A stretch of 17,821 nt of DNA. Origin: Actinomycetales bacterium (lineage in GTDB: Bacteria > Actinomycetota > Actinomycetes > Actinomycetales > Actinomycetaceae). Shown here one piece after another: positions 16,816-17,821 of the stretch (positions within the stretch are counted from its first letter, which is position 1; each line of letters opens with the position of its first letter). The notes below the pieces were generated by a model. It saw only the letters and a program-made list of their open reading frames with translations. It was not told where the DNA came from and searched no databases. A program made the translations under genes and the position numbers. The stretch lies in the NCBI GenBank assembly GCA_022838965.1, contig JALHDK010000094.1, forward strand, positions 1 to 17,821, given 5' to 3'.

Positions 16816-16954
16816 GACCCCTCACCTCCTCGCGGCCCGTTCGGCCGCGGTCGTTCCAGTGCGGCTCTCGCCGCGGTCCGGGCGTGCGGCGGTTCTCGCC
16901 GCCGCACGCGGTGGCCCGAATCCGCGCGGGATCCGGGCCACCTCCGTGCACCTC
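16816..16954 (-). other. Hairpin-rich spacer between grpE and dnaJ
   Basis: This 139-base spacer in an otherwise tight operon holds three stems. 16882-16909 is a perfect 11-base stem (GCGTGCGGCGG with CCGCCGCACGC, loop TTCTCG). 16910-16942 has a 9-base stem, one A-C mismatch and four more pairs. 16831-16849 is a 7-base stem (CGCGGCC/GGCCGCG) ending directly against the dnaJ AGGAGG. A short GCGG-CTCTCG-CCGC stem lies between them. No T-runs are seen. The likely role is mRNA processing, differential stability or control of dnaJ translation. Confidence 0.7.
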
Positions 16955-17593
16955 CTAGAGCGGGCTTGTCACCGCCACGCGTGCCGGGCGCAGCACCTTG
17001 TCCCCCATCCGGTATCCCGGCTGGATCACCTGGGAGATGGCGGGTGCGGTCACCTCGGCGGACGGGGTGTCCATGAGCGCCTCGTGGATGGTGGGGTCGA
17101 ACTCCTCTCCCACGGCACCGTAGCGCTGCAGGCCGAAGTTCGCGGCCAGCACGTTCTCGAGCCTCTCGGCCACGGACTTGAAGGGTCCCTCGAGATCACC
17201 GTGCTGCCGGGCGAGTTCGATATCGTCCAGCACCGAGAGCAGGGCGGTGGCCACCGACTCCACGCCCTCCTGGCGCGCGGCACCCGCCGCCTCCTTCGAC
17301 CGCCGCACGTAGCCGGAGTACTCCTGGCTGACGTTGTAGTACGACGCGTTCGCGCGGGCCAGTTCGTCGGCGAGCTGCGCGTTCTCGGCCTTCAGCTCGG
17401 CGAGCCCCGGCGAGGTGGGTGGGACCGGCGGACCCTCGAAGTGGGGGCGGTTGGGTGAGCCGGCCGACGGCGCCGATGGCGCCTCGGCGTCTGCCGGGCT
17501 CGCCGCCGCGGGGTTCACCCGCGCCTTCCCCGTCTCCGGGTCGATCTTCCGCTTGTCGTGGATCACGGGCTCGTCGTGGCTCGGGGTGCTCAT
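16955..17593 (-). CDS. grpE: GrpE, nucleotide exchange factor for DnaK
   Basis: GrpE dimerises through a long helix and releases ADP from DnaK. This 212-residue protein has a disordered acidic/proline-rich N-terminus (1-60), a coiled-coil helix (about 63-115, ELKAENAQLADELARANASYYNVSQEY), the helical pair VATALLSVLDDIELARQHGDLEG, and the C-terminal beta domain containing FDPTIHEALMDTPS and GYRMGDKVLRPARVAV, the family signature. The ATG at 17593 overlaps the dnaK stop (ATGA), so translation is coupled. It ends in TAG before the hairpin-rich spacer leading to dnaJ. Confidence 0.95.
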   Translation of the reverse strand: MSTPSHDEPVIHDKRKIDPETGKARVNPAAASPADAEAPSAPSAGSPNRPHFEGPPVPPTSPGLAELKAENAQLADELARANASYYNVSQEYSGYVRRSKEAAGAARQEGVESVATALLSVLDDIELARQHGDLEGPFKSVAERLENVLAANFGLQRYGAVGEEFDPTIHEALMDTPSAEVTAPAISQVIQPGYRMGDKVLRPARVAVTSPL

Positions 17594-17821
17594 TTCTCGT
17601 CCTCGTCCACGATCTCGGCATCGACGACGTCGTCATCGGACGCGGCGCTGGCGCCCGCAGCGCCCGCGCCGCCGCCAGCCTGCTGCGCCTGCTCGGAGGC
17701 GTAGATGACCTGACCGATCCGCTGCGCCTTCGTGCTCAGGTCCTCCATGGCCGACTTCACCGCCGCGAAGTTGTCGCCCTTGAGAGCGGTCTTCAGGGTG
17801 TCGATCGCAGCCGACACGTCG
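17590..17821 (-). CDS. dnaK: DnaK (Hsp70), C-terminal end (5' part outside window)
   Basis: Only the last 77 or so codons are inside. They read through the end of the C-terminal lid helices (DVSAAIDTLKTALKGDNFAAVKSAMEDLSTKAQRIG, then VIYASEQAQQAGG), a Gly/Ala linker, and the acidic tail DDDVVDAEIVDEDEK that is typical of DnaK and contacts co-chaperones. The TGA overlaps the grpE ATG by four bases. The operon promoter, and its expected HAIR sites, lie beyond the right edge. Confidence 0.93.
   Translation of the reverse strand, partial: DVSAAIDTLKTALKGDNFAAVKSAMEDLSTKAQRIGQVIYASEQAQQAGGGAGAAGASAASDDDVVDAEIVDEDEK

Overview
This window is high-GC DNA with dense, often overlapping genes, strong Shine-Dalgarno sequences and GTG starts. 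It carries an HspR/HAIR heat-shock circuit and a dnaK-grpE-dnaJ-hspR gene order, which together point to an actinomycete (Actinomycetota). Nothing seen fixes the genus; a Micrococcales- or Propionibacteriales-like member is a guess.

Layout: (1) 1-1624, the 3' end of pyruvate carboxylase (+), converging with clpB (-) across three bases. (2) 4232-5705, the clpB upstream region, with a HAIR operator overlapping a SigH/SigR-type promoter, followed by two tandem cytidylate kinase-like genes (+). The duplication includes their promoter, and the second copy has lost its 3' end. (3) 5706-9164, all on the minus strand: an amidase, a coiled-coil lipoprotein, and a translationally coupled AhpD-like/beta-hydroxyacid-dehydrogenase-like pair. 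(4) 9232-14398, all plus: rlmC, a CoA-pyrophosphatase-like NUDIX gene, a 60-residue MT0933-type antitoxin-like gene with a strong terminator, a frameshifted S9 peptidase, a DUF4870 membrane protein and a cupin. (5) 14436-17821, all minus: the 3' end of dnaK, then grpE, dnaJ and hspR, then a two-helix membrane protein with a GYG-rich tail.

The clearest functional link joins the two ends of the window. HspR, encoded at the right end, is the repressor expected to bind the perfect HAIR palindrome in front of clpB at the left end. DnaK/GrpE/DnaJ and ClpB form the disaggregation machine that HspR controls. The clpB promoter also matches GGAAT-N18-GTT exactly, so oxidative or thiol-stress induction and HspR repression are predicted to meet at one site.

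Two genes look damaged: the second kinase-like copy (stop codon lost, frame running antisense through its neighbour) and the S9 peptidase (an apparent deletion of about 34 bases between the catalytic Ser and the Asp/His). No tRNA, rRNA, CRISPR array, insertion sequence or phage gene was recognised, and no gene-free stretch exceeds 300 bases. I found no convincing multi-gene novel system. The best leads are the duplicated P-loop-variant kinase-like proteins beside clpB and the hairpin-rich spacers inside the dnaK operon.
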